The notes below the pieces were generated by a model. The model saw nothing but the letters and a program-made list of their open reading frames with translations, made no database searches and had not been told where the DNA came from. The translations under genes were made by a program, and so were the position numbers. This document shows positions 20,747 through 29,923 of a DNA stretch of 64,000 nucleotides, piece by piece (position 1 is the stretch's first letter; every line of letters begins with the position of its first letter). This stretch comes from Rudaea sp. 3F27F6 (lineage in GTDB: Bacteria > Pseudomonadota > Gammaproteobacteria > Xanthomonadales > Rhodanobacteraceae). The DNA lies in the NCBI RefSeq assembly GCF_005503555.1, contig NZ_SCNG01000001.1:868001-932000 (forward strand), in the 5' to 3' direction.

Positions 20747-21739
20747 ATGAGCGATTCCGCTTCAGCAAGACCGCTCGTCTCGATCCTGATCCGCAGTATG
20801 GATCGCCCTACATTTGCGCGCGCCCTCGACTCGGCAGCGGCGCAGACCTGGTCCAATATTGAAATCGTCGTCGTCGCGGCCTGCGGCAGTGTGCACCGCT
20901 CGTTACCCACGAGTTGGAAGGGCCGCCCCTTGCGTCTGGTTTATCCGCAGCCCGACCGCAGACTACCGCGCCCCGAGGCGGCCAACTTGGCTCTCGACGA
21001 GGCTCGCGGCGAATGGCTCAATTTTCTCGATGACGACGACGAGTTGCTGCCGCAACATGTGGCGACGCTGCTCGGCACATCGCGTTCGCGCGGTGAACTT
21101 GTGGTCTATGCGCGCACGCGCGTGCTCGATGCGCAAGGCCGCCTGCTCGGCCATATCAGCCATGCCGGCAATCACGTGCAGTTGTATTTCCACAGCCGCG
21201 CGACGACCTGCGCGACCTTGTTTCACCGCAGTCTCGTCGACGACGGCGTGCGTTTCGATCCGGATTTCGCCGTGCACGAAGACCACGACTTTCAAGTCGC
21301 CTGCGCGACGCGGACCGAATTCCGCTATGTCGACGAGGCGACCAGCGTCTGGCATGCGCAGGCCGGCGATTCGGGCTGCGGATTCGGTGTCAACGACGAC
21401 GCCTCGCTGCGATCGAAGAGCATAGAGAAGATTCGCAGCAAGTGGGCCGAGCCCTTCCTGCGCTGGCTGACGGACGCCGATGCCGTGTTCTTCACCGCAC
21501 GCCAATATCTGGAAGGCGGCGATCACGTCGCCGCGTCCATGTGCTTCGACCAGGTCCTGTACCTGCGCCCCAGCGACATCAACGCGCTCAATCTCGGCGG
21601 CATGGCGAATCTGCGTGCGGGAAGACTCGATCGCGCGGAACAGCTACTGACGCAGGCCGCGAACAAATTGCCCGGCCATGCCGGACTGCAACAGAATCTG
21701 GACCTGCTACGTCGAGCGCGCGCGGCGCAACAGCAGTAG
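20747..21739 (+). CDS. Family 2 glycosyltransferase with C-terminal TPR-like tail
   Basis: 330 residues. The N-terminal GT-A domain begins VSILIRSMDRPTFARALDS and contains NFLDDDDELLPQH (about 91-103), the metal/nucleotide-sugar DDD element. Around 245-325 there is a helical repeat region (FDQVLYLRPSDINALNLGG, RAGRLDRAEQLLTQAANKL) like two TPR units. It most likely transfers a sugar during assembly of a surface glycan or modifies a protein; the acceptor cannot be told. The 3' end overlaps the 3' end of the convergent glycosyltransferase by 33 bases. A GT gene on the plus strand next to a minus-strand polysaccharide cluster suggests functional grouping. Confidence 0.8.
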   Translation: MSDSASARPLVSILIRSMDRPTFARALDSAAAQTWSNIEIVVVAACGSVHRSLPTSWKGRPLRLVYPQPDRRLPRPEAANLALDEARGEWLNFLDDDDELLPQHVATLLGTSRSRGELVVYARTRVLDAQGRLLGHISHAGNHVQLYFHSRATTCATLFHRSLVDDGVRFDPDFAVHEDHDFQVACATRTEFRYVDEATSVWHAQAGDSGCGFGVNDDASLRSKSIEKIRSKWAEPFLRWLTDADAVFFTARQYLEGGDHVAASMCFDQVLYLRPSDINALNLGGMANLRAGRLDRAEQLLTQAANKLPGHAGLQQNLDLLRRARAAQQQ

Positions 21740-22621
21740 CGGCACGCTGGCTGCGAACGCCATCCATATTCCGCACCAGACCAGGACGCGCAGCAAAGGA
21801 TTGTGTGCCGCGGGATCGAACTTGGTGAACCAGCGCCACATGCCGCGACGCTTGTGCCAAGCAACGAAGACGGGACGGCGCCGGCTCGAACCGCCCTTGC
21901 CGTGCACGACGCGCAAGTCGTTCACACAGGCAACACGATAGCCTGCGTCGCGTACACGTCGGCAAAGATCCAGATCCTCGCAGTGGAGGAAGTAACCTTC
22001 GTCGAACCCGCCGACGCGGTCGAACACGATGCGCGGCAACAGCATCAAGGCGCCGGATACGGCGTCAATTTGTTCGACAACGGCATCGTTACGATCCGCC
22101 GGCATTTCCACGCCGGCGAACGCCGGCCAGCGCGCGGCGAAACGCGTCAACCCGGATGCCGTCGCGAAGGCGCGTCGAAGCAAGGGATCATGTCGGCGCG
22201 AAGCGGGATCGACACGCCCCTCGGCATCGATCTGCAAGACGCCGAGCAACCCAATATCAGGATCGGAAGCGAGCACGGCACGCAGCCGTGCAATCGTGTC
22301 CACGTCGATCGCACAGTCCGGATTGAGCAGCAGGATAGTGTCGCCTTTCGCCGCGGCCGCGCCGCGATTGCAGGCCGTGCCGAAACCGAGATTCCGCTCG
22401 TTGCGAAGAATGCGCAGCGCAGGAGTCTGCGCAAAACGCGCGGCAAGGTGCTCGACGCTGCCATCCTGTGAGGCGTTGTCGACGACGAGAACCTCAACCG
22501 GCACCGCACTCGCAAGAACCCGGGCGATGCACTCGCCGATGCCATCGCCGCTGTTCGCCGTCACGACGACGACGCTGGTCAAGCCTGGCATCGCGGGCAA
22601 TCGCTCGGCGGTATCGCTCAC
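21707..22621 (-). CDS. Family 2 glycosyltransferase (rhamnosyltransferase-like)
   Basis: 304 residues with a GTG start. GT-A landmarks: VVVVTANSGDGIGECI, VLVVDNASQDGSV, RNERNLGFGTACNRG and LLLNPDCAID, then a late GGFDEGYFLHCEDLDLCRR. These match rhamnosyltransferase/WbbL-type enzymes of O-antigen or glycan assembly. A hydrophobic C-terminal segment (VWCGIWMAFAASVPLLLL) may anchor it in the inner membrane. Lies ten bases after the preceding minus-strand gene and at the end of the transcript that starts with the ABC exporter. Confidence 0.85.
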   Translation of the reverse strand: MSDTAERLPAMPGLTSVVVVTANSGDGIGECIARVLASAVPVEVLVVDNASQDGSVEHLAARFAQTPALRILRNERNLGFGTACNRGAAAAKGDTILLLNPDCAIDVDTIARLRAVLASDPDIGLLGVLQIDAEGRVDPASRRHDPLLRRAFATASGLTRFAARWPAFAGVEMPADRNDAVVEQIDAVSGALMLLPRIVFDRVGGFDEGYFLHCEDLDLCRRVRDAGYRVACVNDLRVVHGKGGSSRRRPVFVAWHKRRGMWRWFTKFDPAAHNPLLRVLVWCGIWMAFAASVPLLLLRRARST

Positions 22622-22631
22622 GAGAGAAGAC

Positions 22632-24524
22632 TCAGAGTGCGCCGAGCAACTTCTCGCCCTGCTCGGCCGCGTGGTGCCACAGCGCCGGCCAGTGCTCGAG
22701 GGCGTCGGCCATGCCGTTCAGCTCGGTGACTAAGGCTTTCGCACAACCCGAGTCGTCGATGTCTTCAGGCCAGTCGCCGAGGCGCGGCGGCGCTTTCGCG
22801 AGGAGTGCCTTGGCGTTGCTTTCGACGATTGCGCGCGCGTCGGCCTGCCAATAGATCGGCGCTTCGGTCGCGGCTTCGATCTGATGTTGAAGGCGATCGA
22901 TAAGGTCGGCACGCGCAAAGCTCAAGTATTCGCGGAGGTGTGCCACGCGCTCGGCCGGAGTCGCTCCAGCCAGATCACGCAACACTTCGGCGAAGAACGA
23001 GAGACGCTGGCCGCCATCAGCGGCCTTGTACAAACCGAACTGACGCTGGATGTAGTCGCGCAGGAATAGATTCACCCGCGGGACGAAGGCCTTGCGTGTG
23101 ATGTCCGAGCGGATGCGCTGGCTCTCCTGGACATGCGCGATGGCGTCGGGTAGTTCGAGCACGACCGCATCGGGGTGCGCATAGCGCGTCAACGCGCTCC
23201 ACAGACTGTCCTCACCGCGGCCGATCGGATTCGTACACGGCAACAGCAAGCTATTGTCGAGCGTGAACGGCGTGAAGCCGGTGACTTCCTTCGGCTGCGC
23301 CTGGGCGACGCCGAACCAGATGTGCTGTGCTTCGGCGTTGCGCAAATAGCTCGCGCGCTCATGCCAGAATTCGTCGCGGCTGCGGCCTTCGAGTCGATAC
23401 AGCCAAAGCCCGTTTTCGGTGCGCGCGCTGCCGTAGGTGCCGACTTGAGTCGCAACGACGCGCGAAGGGGCGGACAGGAGTTCGAGCCGCGATAGATTCA
23501 GCCCGCGCAGAGCTTGGCGCGACAGCGGATACAAGGTTCGTGTCAGTGCGCCGAGCGTCTGCCCGCACGCGTCGAGATGCATGGCGAACGGATCCTCATC
23601 CACATCTTCGCCGTAGCCGAGCGCTTCCTCCATGTTCGCCAGGAACGCGGCTTCCATCGGCGCCGACGGGTTCGGATCGAGGCCCGGCTGCGCAAACGGC
23701 GGCCGCTTGAGATTCAAACGCAGGTCGTCGTCAAGCAACGCCAATCGCGATCCGGCCGAAAGCAGCAAGGCCATGTTCCAGCCGCGACCTCCGCCGAAAC
23801 GTTGCGTGCCGGCGTTCTTGTCGCGCATGAACAGACTTTGGACCGTCGCTTTCGCCTGAGGAAATTCGCGCACGAGCTTGTCGACGATCTTGGTGCGCTC
23901 GGCATTGCCGATGTAGTGCACCTTGCATCCGGTGGTGCGCGCGAACTCGCGCAGCAGATCGCGTTGCTCGTTGATGCTTGCCTGAAGTACCGAATCGTCG
24001 AGCAGGACATAGCGCCGACCGGCACGAAACCGCCGCTCGTAATCGGCGAGCGAAGTCAGCAGATGGGCGAGTTGCTGCGGCCGGTCGCAGGCGCGGATGA
24101 AGACGGCGCGCATCGGTGCCTGCGCGATGGCGGCGGACGAACCGAGCCGCTCGACGAAGCCCGCGTCCGATATCAGCAACTGGCGCTGCACCAGGCTTTC
24201 GAGCACACGCCTCACGTCTTCGCGCTTGTTCGCGAGCGCCGGCTGGGTCGACTGGATGCGCGCCACATGCTCATCGAGCGTGCGGAACTCGCGGCATTGA
24301 TCCATCGCCTGCAGCACCTGGAACGTCATCACGTGAGGCTCGCCGGTGCGGCGGATCTGGAAGATGCATTCCTGGCTCGACAGCGACGCAACCATGCCGT
24401 CTTCCGAGGCATAGGTCGGCGCGTTCGGGTCGGCCTTGGGCGCCGCGGCATTCAGCGGCGGCAGGGTGTAGTTGAATTGATAGCTCAAGAGATTGCTCGA
24501 AGGATGAAGATGCCGCCGCGGCAC
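22632..24524 (-). CDS. Large glycosyltransferase-like protein with N-terminal PqqD-like/winged-helix region
   Basis: About 630 residues from a GTG at 24524, just after the methyltransferase stop; the ATG at 24704 would overlap that gene by 158 bases and adds a shadow-like Arg/Ser-rich lead. Residues about 40-120 (ECIFQIRRTGEPHVMTFQVL then VRRVLESLVQRQLLIS) look like a PqqD/winged-helix fold. From about 135, FIRACDRPQQLAHLL and later LALLDDDLRLN suggest a GT-A type nucleotide-sugar domain with a DDD motif. The remaining 300 residues are helical and match nothing I recognise. By position it belongs to the polysaccharide operon. Function is not assigned; the glycosyltransferase link rests on weak motif similarity. 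Confidence 0.6.
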   Translation of the reverse strand: MPRRHLHPSSNLLSYQFNYTLPPLNAAAPKADPNAPTYASEDGMVASLSSQECIFQIRRTGEPHVMTFQVLQAMDQCREFRTLDEHVARIQSTQPALANKREDVRRVLESLVQRQLLISDAGFVERLGSSAAIAQAPMRAVFIRACDRPQQLAHLLTSLADYERRFRAGRRYVLLDDSVLQASINEQRDLLREFARTTGCKVHYIGNAERTKIVDKLVREFPQAKATVQSLFMRDKNAGTQRFGGGRGWNMALLLSAGSRLALLDDDLRLNLKRPPFAQPGLDPNPSAPMEAAFLANMEEALGYGEDVDEDPFAMHLDACGQTLGALTRTLYPLSRQALRGLNLSRLELLSAPSRVVATQVGTYGSARTENGLWLYRLEGRSRDEFWHERASYLRNAEAQHIWFGVAQAQPKEVTGFTPFTLDNSLLLPCTNPIGRGEDSLWSALTRYAHPDAVVLELPDAIAHVQESQRIRSDITRKAFVPRVNLFLRDYIQRQFGLYKAADGGQRLSFFAEVLRDLAGATPAERVAHLREYLSFARADLIDRLQHQIEAATEAPIYWQADARAIVESNAKALLAKAPPRLGDWPEDIDDSGCAKALVTELNGMADALEHWPALWHHAAEQGEKLLGAL

Positions 24525-24546
24525 AACCGCGCGTTCGGACCTGGGC

Positions 24547-25437
24547 TTACGGCGCTGCTCCGCCGCGCAGTCGTTCGACCTCGGCGCGCAGTTCCTCGAC
24601 CTGCGTTTCGAGTTCGACGATGCGCCCGCCGGCGGCGATGTTCTTGCGCACTTCGTGGTTGTAGTGCTGGTACACCGACTCCTCTCGATCGCCGAACAGC
24701 GCAAGCTGGGGCAGATCGTCGAGCGGCCGGCGCGAACAGACAGCGATGAAATACAGCGGGTCGTAGCGCAAGCCGGATTTTATCAAAGTCGAGCCGTCCG
24801 CGGCCTGCTCGGTCGTCGCGGCAGCGGCGGCCGCCGCAGAGGGACCTTCGTCCAAGGACCAGATCGCCGACTGAAACAGCAGCTTCTGTCCGAACAAGCG
24901 CACCTCGGGGAAATGCGCCTTCAGCAAAGCCAGCAATTCCTCGCGATACAGCTCGCGCACGTGGAATTCGTTACGGAAACCGGTGATGTCGCTGTAGGTG
25001 CGCTTGTCCGGAGAGGAGACGATAAAGACGCCGTCGTCCGCAAGCACGCGGGCGAATCCGGCAACCATGTCCTCCTGCGCCGCGACATGTTCGAGCGTTT
25101 CGATCGAAATGGCGAGATCGAAGCTCGCCGGCGGCAGGTCGAGACGGGTGCAGTCACCCTGCACATAGCGCAAGTTGGCCACGTCGCCGTAGCGGGCCTG
25201 CGCATGCGCGACCGCCTGGGCGGAAATATCCAGCCCCGTCACCTGACGGGCCACGCGAGCCAACGCCGCACTGCCGAACCCCTCGCCACAGGCGGCGTCA
25301 AGCACGCGCTTGCCCTTGGCGAGATCGAGCGCAAAGGCATAGCGCGCCCAATGCTCGTACCAGATCTCTCGCACGCATTCGGGCGTGAAGCGCTCGCCGG
25401 TGAAATCCAAGGTCGGAACGGGTTGCGGAGTGGTCAT
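24547..25437 (-). CDS. Class I SAM-dependent methyltransferase
   Basis: 296 residues from ATG 25437, which overlaps the stop of the ABC ATPase by four bases (ATGA). Motif I VLDAACGEGFGSAAL, the acidic GLDISAQAV, and SIETLEHVA are clear. A C-terminal coiled-coil (RIVELETQVEELRAEVERLR) follows from about residue 265. The position directly behind a Wzt-type ATPase suggests it methylates the nonreducing end or another residue of the exported glycan, a known way to end chain growth and to mark chains for the Wzt C-terminal domain; that role is inference. Confidence 0.82.
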   Translation of the reverse strand: MTTPQPVPTLDFTGERFTPECVREIWYEHWARYAFALDLAKGKRVLDAACGEGFGSAALARVARQVTGLDISAQAVAHAQARYGDVANLRYVQGDCTRLDLPPASFDLAISIETLEHVAAQEDMVAGFARVLADDGVFIVSSPDKRTYSDITGFRNEFHVRELYREELLALLKAHFPEVRLFGQKLLFQSAIWSLDEGPSAAAAAAATTEQAADGSTLIKSGLRYDPLYFIAVCSRRPLDDLPQLALFGDREESVYQHYNHEVRKNIAAGGRIVELETQVEELRAEVERLRGGAAP

Positions 25438-26708
25438 GGGGAATCGGAGGACGCGGAAGCCGCCATATTTTGCCGCAGTAGCCGTTCGCTCGCCTCGCCC
25501 CAACGGTGATGCAAACGCACCAGGCCAAATTCACGTGTGCTGCCGCGCACGACAATGCCACGCTCAAGTGTGTCGAACAGACGCACGCCTTCGGTATCCA
25601 TCGGGTGCGCTTTGATGGTGTAGGCGCCGGGCAACAGAGCGAGATCGTCGAACACGATCTCGCCGACGAAGGTATCCGCGCTGTCGAGATACGGCGCTAC
25701 ACCGTCCATTTCGCTGCTGACGCCGTACACGGCGGTGCCGTCCGCACGCGTGATGCCGAAGGCCACCGTCGGTACGCGCCCGTCGCGCGAGCGCACGCGC
25801 GCTCTGAGACGCAGCGTATCGCCTTGATTGAGGAAGACCGGGGTTTCCTGATCGACGCCGTTGACATCGAATCCAACGAGATGGAACTCGATACCTTGTG
25901 CGGCAATCGCACCGCGATCGGGCGTTCCGGCGAGCTTGCGCTCATGATAGGCGAGGTAGGCCTGAGTCACGTCGAACACATCGCCCGCCGCCGCCACTTC
26001 GCCCTGCCGCAGCCATAGCGCGTGCCGGCAAAGCTTCTGGATGTGATACATGCTGTGCGAAACGAGGATCAGTGTACCGCCGTCGGCGAGGTAATCCTCC
26101 ATCCAGCGCACGCACTTCTTCTGGAACGATTCGTCGCCGACCGCAAGCACTTCGTCGGTAATCAACAAATCGGGCCGGAGCGCGGCGACGATCGCGAAAC
26201 CGAGGCGCACGACCATGCCGGAGGAATAATGTTTGACGGGTTCGTCGATATATCGACCGATGTCGGCGAAGGCGATGATCTCCGGCAGCTTTTCGCGCAA
26301 CTCATCGGCGCCAAGGCCGTATAACGCAGCGGACATCGAGATATTGTCACGCCCCGTATATTCCGGGTGGAAGCCTGCACCGAGCTCGAGCAGCGCGCCG
26401 ACGCGTCCGCGCACTTCAACGCTCCCCTTGGTCGGCGTCAACACCCCGGTCAGCAGCTTCAGCAAGGTCGACTTGCCCGCACCGTTCTCGCCGATCAGAC
26501 CTAGCGATTCGCCGCGCACGACTTCCAGGTTCACTCCGCTCAGCACCGGCACCGAATCGATATTGTCGATGCCGACGAGCAGCTTGCCCAGAGCGCGCAG
26601 ACGATCGCGAGGGCGGAATACCTTGGGATAGGACTTGCCAAGATCGCGCGCGACAGCGAGCAGACTGCCGTCGACCGCCGACACTGCAGAGGTGTTCGCT
26701 GCGCTCAC
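25434..26708 (-). CDS. Polysaccharide ABC transporter ATP-binding protein (Wzt/TagH type)
   Basis: 424 residues from a GTG at 26708 that overlaps the permease stop (GTGA). The nucleotide-binding domain has Walker A GENGAGKST, signature HYSSGMVVRLGFA and Walker B LLITDEVLAVGDE. After about residue 250 comes a beta-rich C-terminal domain of the Wzt carbohydrate-binding class (GIEFHLVGFDVNGVD, PTVAFGITRADGTAVYG). It powers export of an undecaprenyl-linked polysaccharide across the inner membrane with the adjacent permease. The ATG farther upstream at 26765 would overlap the permease by 61 bases and was rejected. Confidence 0.9.
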   Translation of the reverse strand: MSAANTSAVSAVDGSLLAVARDLGKSYPKVFRPRDRLRALGKLLVGIDNIDSVPVLSGVNLEVVRGESLGLIGENGAGKSTLLKLLTGVLTPTKGSVEVRGRVGALLELGAGFHPEYTGRDNISMSAALYGLGADELREKLPEIIAFADIGRYIDEPVKHYSSGMVVRLGFAIVAALRPDLLITDEVLAVGDESFQKKCVRWMEDYLADGGTLILVSHSMYHIQKLCRHALWLRQGEVAAAGDVFDVTQAYLAYHERKLAGTPDRGAIAAQGIEFHLVGFDVNGVDQETPVFLNQGDTLRLRARVRSRDGRVPTVAFGITRADGTAVYGVSSEMDGVAPYLDSADTFVGEIVFDDLALLPGAYTIKAHPMDTEGVRLFDTLERGIVVRGSTREFGLVRLHHRWGEASERLLRQNMAASASSDSP

Positions 26709-27574
26709 AGGAAGTCCTCGAAACGAGGGTTGAGGCGCCGAAATACCGCATAGCCAACCGCGCACATCACGATGGCAAGCGCGAGTGCCATCAATTGAGC
26801 ACCGATACCGACCGTGCCGATACCGAGCAATTCGGCACGCAGGTACTCCGGGTAGAACGTGAACGGGTTCCAGTCGAGCAACGAGCGGAATCTCTCGGGC
26901 AGAAATTCGCGCGCATACAGCACCGGCGCCGTGAACATCATCAACGGCAACACTTGGCCGAGCACCTGGGAAAGATCACGCACGAACACCTGCACTGCGG
27001 CGAAGAGATAGCCGAATCCCAAAGCAAGCATGAACAACATGGCAAACACCGCGAGCGCCAACGGCAGCATCGCGAGCCGCACGGGAATGCCGAGCAACTC
27101 GATGACGATTATCACGACGACGAAACCGAAGGCATGCAGCAAGAAACTTGCGCTGCTCGCGGCGAACACGAGGACCCCGCGCGGAAACGCCACCTTGCCA
27201 ATCAATCCGGCGTTGTCCTGGATCGACGTGGCCGAACGCATGACCGCCTCGCTGAACGCATTCCACGGCCATACTCCGAGCGCGAGGAATGGCACGATTG
27301 CCGCGGGCGAACTTCCTTCGTCGCCCGGCAGGCGCATCTTGAACACATAAGTCCAGACGAAACTGTAGATCGCCAGTTGGATCAGGGGCTGTAGCAACGC
27401 CCACAGGCCGCCGCTGATGCTGCCGAGGTAGCGGTTACGCAGTTCGCGGCGGATGAAATGGGCGGTGAGAGCAAGCATGGCCGTCAGCGCCCCGCGCCGG
27501 CCGCGTGCTTTCGGCGCATTCCACGAACTACCGTGTTCGACATTCCGGCCGTCCGCCAATTCGGATACTGCCAA
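26705..27574 (-). CDS. Polysaccharide ABC transporter permease (Wzm type)
   Basis: 289 residues with about six membrane segments after a soluble N-terminus. The lead LTAHFIRRELRNRYLGS is typical for ABC-2 polysaccharide permeases, followed by LWALLQPLIQLAIYSFVWTY, and PWNAFSEAVMRS is the usual reentrant/loop block. It forms the channel for the Wzt-driven exporter. Only two bases separate it from the isomerase gene upstream, and it is translationally coupled to the ATPase downstream. An internal ATG (MLALTAHFIRRE) could be the true start. Confidence 0.88.
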   Translation of the reverse strand: MAVSELADGRNVEHGSSWNAPKARGRRGALTAMLALTAHFIRRELRNRYLGSISGGLWALLQPLIQLAIYSFVWTYVFKMRLPGDEGSSPAAIVPFLALGVWPWNAFSEAVMRSATSIQDNAGLIGKVAFPRGVLVFAASSASFLLHAFGFVVVIIVIELLGIPVRLAMLPLALAVFAMLFMLALGFGYLFAAVQVFVRDLSQVLGQVLPLMMFTAPVLYAREFLPERFRSLLDWNPFTFYPEYLRAELLGIGTVGIGAQLMALALAIVMCAVGYAVFRRLNPRFEDFL

Positions 27575-27576
27575 AG

Positions 27577-28512
27577 TCAGTTGCTCGGCTTGCCCTTGAC
27601 AGCGTCTTCGATCGACGGCATTCCGTTTGGCGCATAGCGGTTATGCAGGAGCTCCATGACTTGCGGATCCACTTTCGGAGCGCCGCTATCGAATTTCGCC
27701 ATCCAGTTCTTGCGCTGCTCGTTGACGTAATTTTCCTTGAGTTTGGCTTCGAGTTTACCCTTCACTTCGTCATAGGGAATCGGCTTTCCAGGAACGCTGG
27801 TAACCAGCCTGAGCACATGTAGGCCGTATTTGGTCTGTACGATCGGCGAGATTTCGCCCGGCTTCTTGAGCTTGCCCGCGGCTTCGGCAAAGGCAGCCAC
27901 CATCTTGTCGGAAGCCGCTTCTGGAATATGTCCCTTGTTGGATGTTTTCGAAGGATCGTCGGAGTACTTCTCAACGAGATCGTCAAACGCTTTCGGATTG
28001 GCAAGCGCTTCGCTACGTACCTTTTCGGCCAAGGCTTTTGCGTCGGCCTCGCTGCGACCGTTGAAAGAAATCAGCACGTGCTGGACTTCTACGTCGGGAG
28101 GTATGACGTACTCGCTCTTGTGCGCCGCGTATTCCTCTTTGGCCGCGGCAGCCATTGACGGCACATTCAGCGAATCGTCGAACGACCGCACACGCGCACG
28201 AGCAAGTACGTCATCCGTCAAGAAATTGACCTCGGCTTTAACCTCGGGGGCCTGGTCAAGCTTCATGTCGGCGGCCTCGCGGGCTAGCTGCTTGTTGCGC
28301 AGGATGCTGATCAGCATTTGGTTGACTCGCGTCGGATTGGCAAAAAAGCCGGCCCTGCGCTCCTCCGGGATGCGCTGCATAAAGGCATCGACATCGCCCA
28401 TTGTCACTGACGCGCCGCCCTGCGTGACTATGGATTTGTCCAGATCACCTGCCCAAGCCGTCCCTGCCGAAACACAGAGCATGAGGCCACCGATCACTAC
28501 GCTCTTCAACAT
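27577..28512 (-). CDS. Periplasmic peptidyl-prolyl isomerase (parvulin/PpiC type)
   Basis: 311 residues with a Sec signal peptide (MLKSVVIGGLMLCVSAGTAWA). A helical SurA-like N-domain covers about 25-135, and the parvulin domain spans about 140-250: VQHVLISFNGRSEADAKAL, FDDLVEKYSDDPS, GEISPIVQTKYGLHVLRL. It would help fold outer-membrane or secreted proteins. It heads the minus-strand polysaccharide export operon; parvulin-type proteins named EpsD occur in some exopolysaccharide clusters, so a link to glycan assembly is possible but not shown. Confidence 0.82.
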   Translation of the reverse strand: MLKSVVIGGLMLCVSAGTAWAGDLDKSIVTQGGASVTMGDVDAFMQRIPEERRAGFFANPTRVNQMLISILRNKQLAREAADMKLDQAPEVKAEVNFLTDDVLARARVRSFDDSLNVPSMAAAAKEEYAAHKSEYVIPPDVEVQHVLISFNGRSEADAKALAEKVRSEALANPKAFDDLVEKYSDDPSKTSNKGHIPEAASDKMVAAFAEAAGKLKKPGEISPIVQTKYGLHVLRLVTSVPGKPIPYDEVKGKLEAKLKENYVNEQRKNWMAKFDSGAPKVDPQVMELLHNRYAPNGMPSIEDAVKGKPSN

Positions 28513-28534
28513 GTCTTCACTCTCTATTGAAACT

Positions 28535-28570
28535 CATAAAAAAGAAGCGCCGGAAAACTCCGGCGCTCCT
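28535..28570 (-). terminator. Rho-independent terminator
   Basis: On the minus strand GCGCCGGA and TCCGGCGC form an 8-bp stem around a GTTT loop (28547-28566), followed by TTCTTTTTT. It lies 140 bases beyond the stop of the 28706-29770 gene and 34 bases before the isomerase ATG, so it closes the secreted-protein transcript. Any isomerase promoter must overlap or read through it. Confidence 0.85.
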
Positions 28571-28705
28571 GATTCTATCTTGCGCCCCACCGAACCTAGA
28601 GTCAGGTTCTGCGTGACTTGTTGACCATCGAAAAGCAGCCCAGTTCAATTTCTTACAAAGAACTTGTTCCGGGCTATCGGCGATTCCGGTCGATTTGCCG
28701 CAAGA

Positions 28706-29770
28706 TCAAGGATTTCTGCTCACGTATTCCGTGTAGGAAATCTTTGACGTGGTGCAGGTACCCGGGGTCGAGTTGTAACAGTACTGCACGCCCGTGTAGT
28801 CCGCATCGGCGAAATTGATGTAGTACGTAGTACCAACATTGATCTGGCACTGCGAGCCCGGATCGGTGCTGATATAGATACCGTTGCTACCGCCCGCGCC
28901 CTGGCTACAGATGACGCCCGGCTGGCCCAAAACGAGACCACCCGGCCGCGTGCTGACCGAGATGATACCGCCGTCGCCGTAGCTCGGGTTGGCCGCAAAG
29001 TTCAGAGCACCCGACTGGGTCGGCGTGATCGCCAACGCAACGTACGAGCCCGAGTTCACCGTCATGATCATCGGCGCGCCCGAAAGCAGGCTCATGAAGT
29101 TGCGACTGCTACCACCACTGAGGATGTTCGTGAGATCCCACAGATTACCCGTATAGTCCGCCTTAGGGCTATACGAACTCTGCGGACCATGGAACTGAAC
29201 CTGACCAGTACACTGGCGACTTAACTGAATCGAACCCAGGTAATCGCTCTTCTGCGTAGGATCACACGGCCCTTGCGGGGTACCTCCGACCTGCATGCTA
29301 GACGAGTTACCGGGCGACCAGGTGATCGACGTATAAGTAGCCGGCAAAGCGCACGAGATCGAGAAATTGTACGTTCCATTCACGGTCGGCGCAGCGAAGG
29401 TCACCGTCGTGCCGGAAGTTTGCTGCGAAAGCGTAGCGGGGCCGGTCTGGGTTACGGTACAGGTCGTCGCTGGGGTGCTGCTCCAGCTTACCGTCGGACT
29501 TCCGCTCGTGTAAGTCGCAGCAGGGAAGGTCACGGAAACAGCAAGCGGATTCGGCTGCGGACCGATGCCGCAACCAGAATTACCAGTAACGCCCTGAAGC
29601 GTAATCGTAGAACCACTTACTTGAATGCCAGTGGCACCTTGATGGATACAGGCTCCGGCGGAGTCATAGACGGTCGCACCGCCAGAGAACGTCATGCTGG
29701 TTGTAGTTTGCGCCAGCGCGCAGGCGGGTGCCGCGCATACTGCGAGCGCGACTAAAATTAGCTTTTTCAT
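28706..29770 (-). CDS. Secreted protein of unknown function, Ig-like
   Basis: 354 residues with a Sec signal peptide (MKKLILVALAVCAAPACALA, cut before QTTT). A TTGGAG ribosome site precedes the ATG by eight bases. The body is Ser/Thr/Gly-rich with about ten cysteines, consistent with a disulphide-stabilised beta fold: PTVSWSSTPATTCTVTQTG and VNGTYNFSISCALP resemble Ig-like strands. I do not recognise the family. It lies between the surface-protein gene and the polysaccharide operon and is close to the type II secretion genes, so it could be a secreton substrate, but only the neighbourhood supports that. Confidence 0.7.
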   Translation of the reverse strand: MKKLILVALAVCAAPACALAQTTTSMTFSGGATVYDSAGACIHQGATGIQVSGSTITLQGVTGNSGCGIGPQPNPLAVSVTFPAATYTSGSPTVSWSSTPATTCTVTQTGPATLSQQTSGTTVTFAAPTVNGTYNFSISCALPATYTSITWSPGNSSSMQVGGTPQGPCDPTQKSDYLGSIQLSRQCTGQVQFHGPQSSYSPKADYTGNLWDLTNILSGGSSRNFMSLLSGAPMIMTVNSGSYVALAITPTQSGALNFAANPSYGDGGIISVSTRPGGLVLGQPGVICSQGAGGSNGIYISTDPGSQCQINVGTTYYINFADADYTGVQYCYNSTPGTCTTSKISYTEYVSRNP

Positions 29771-29923
29771 TACGGGTACTCCAATTTGCAGGTACAGGCA
29801 TGTTTGGTTGGCAAACCAGCTGACCTTACCACTTGATGAATAAAGTGGACGTTAAATGCCTAGCGGATTTGTCCGAGCTTTTCTACCACTTATCATTTTA
29901 TTAAATCTGCGACATATGCCGCG

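Noticed and set aside
24525-24704. ATG start at 24704 for the large glycosyltransferase-like protein
   Set aside because: Would overlap the methyltransferase by 158 bases and adds Ser/Arg/Thr-rich shadow text; a GTG at 24524 is more likely.
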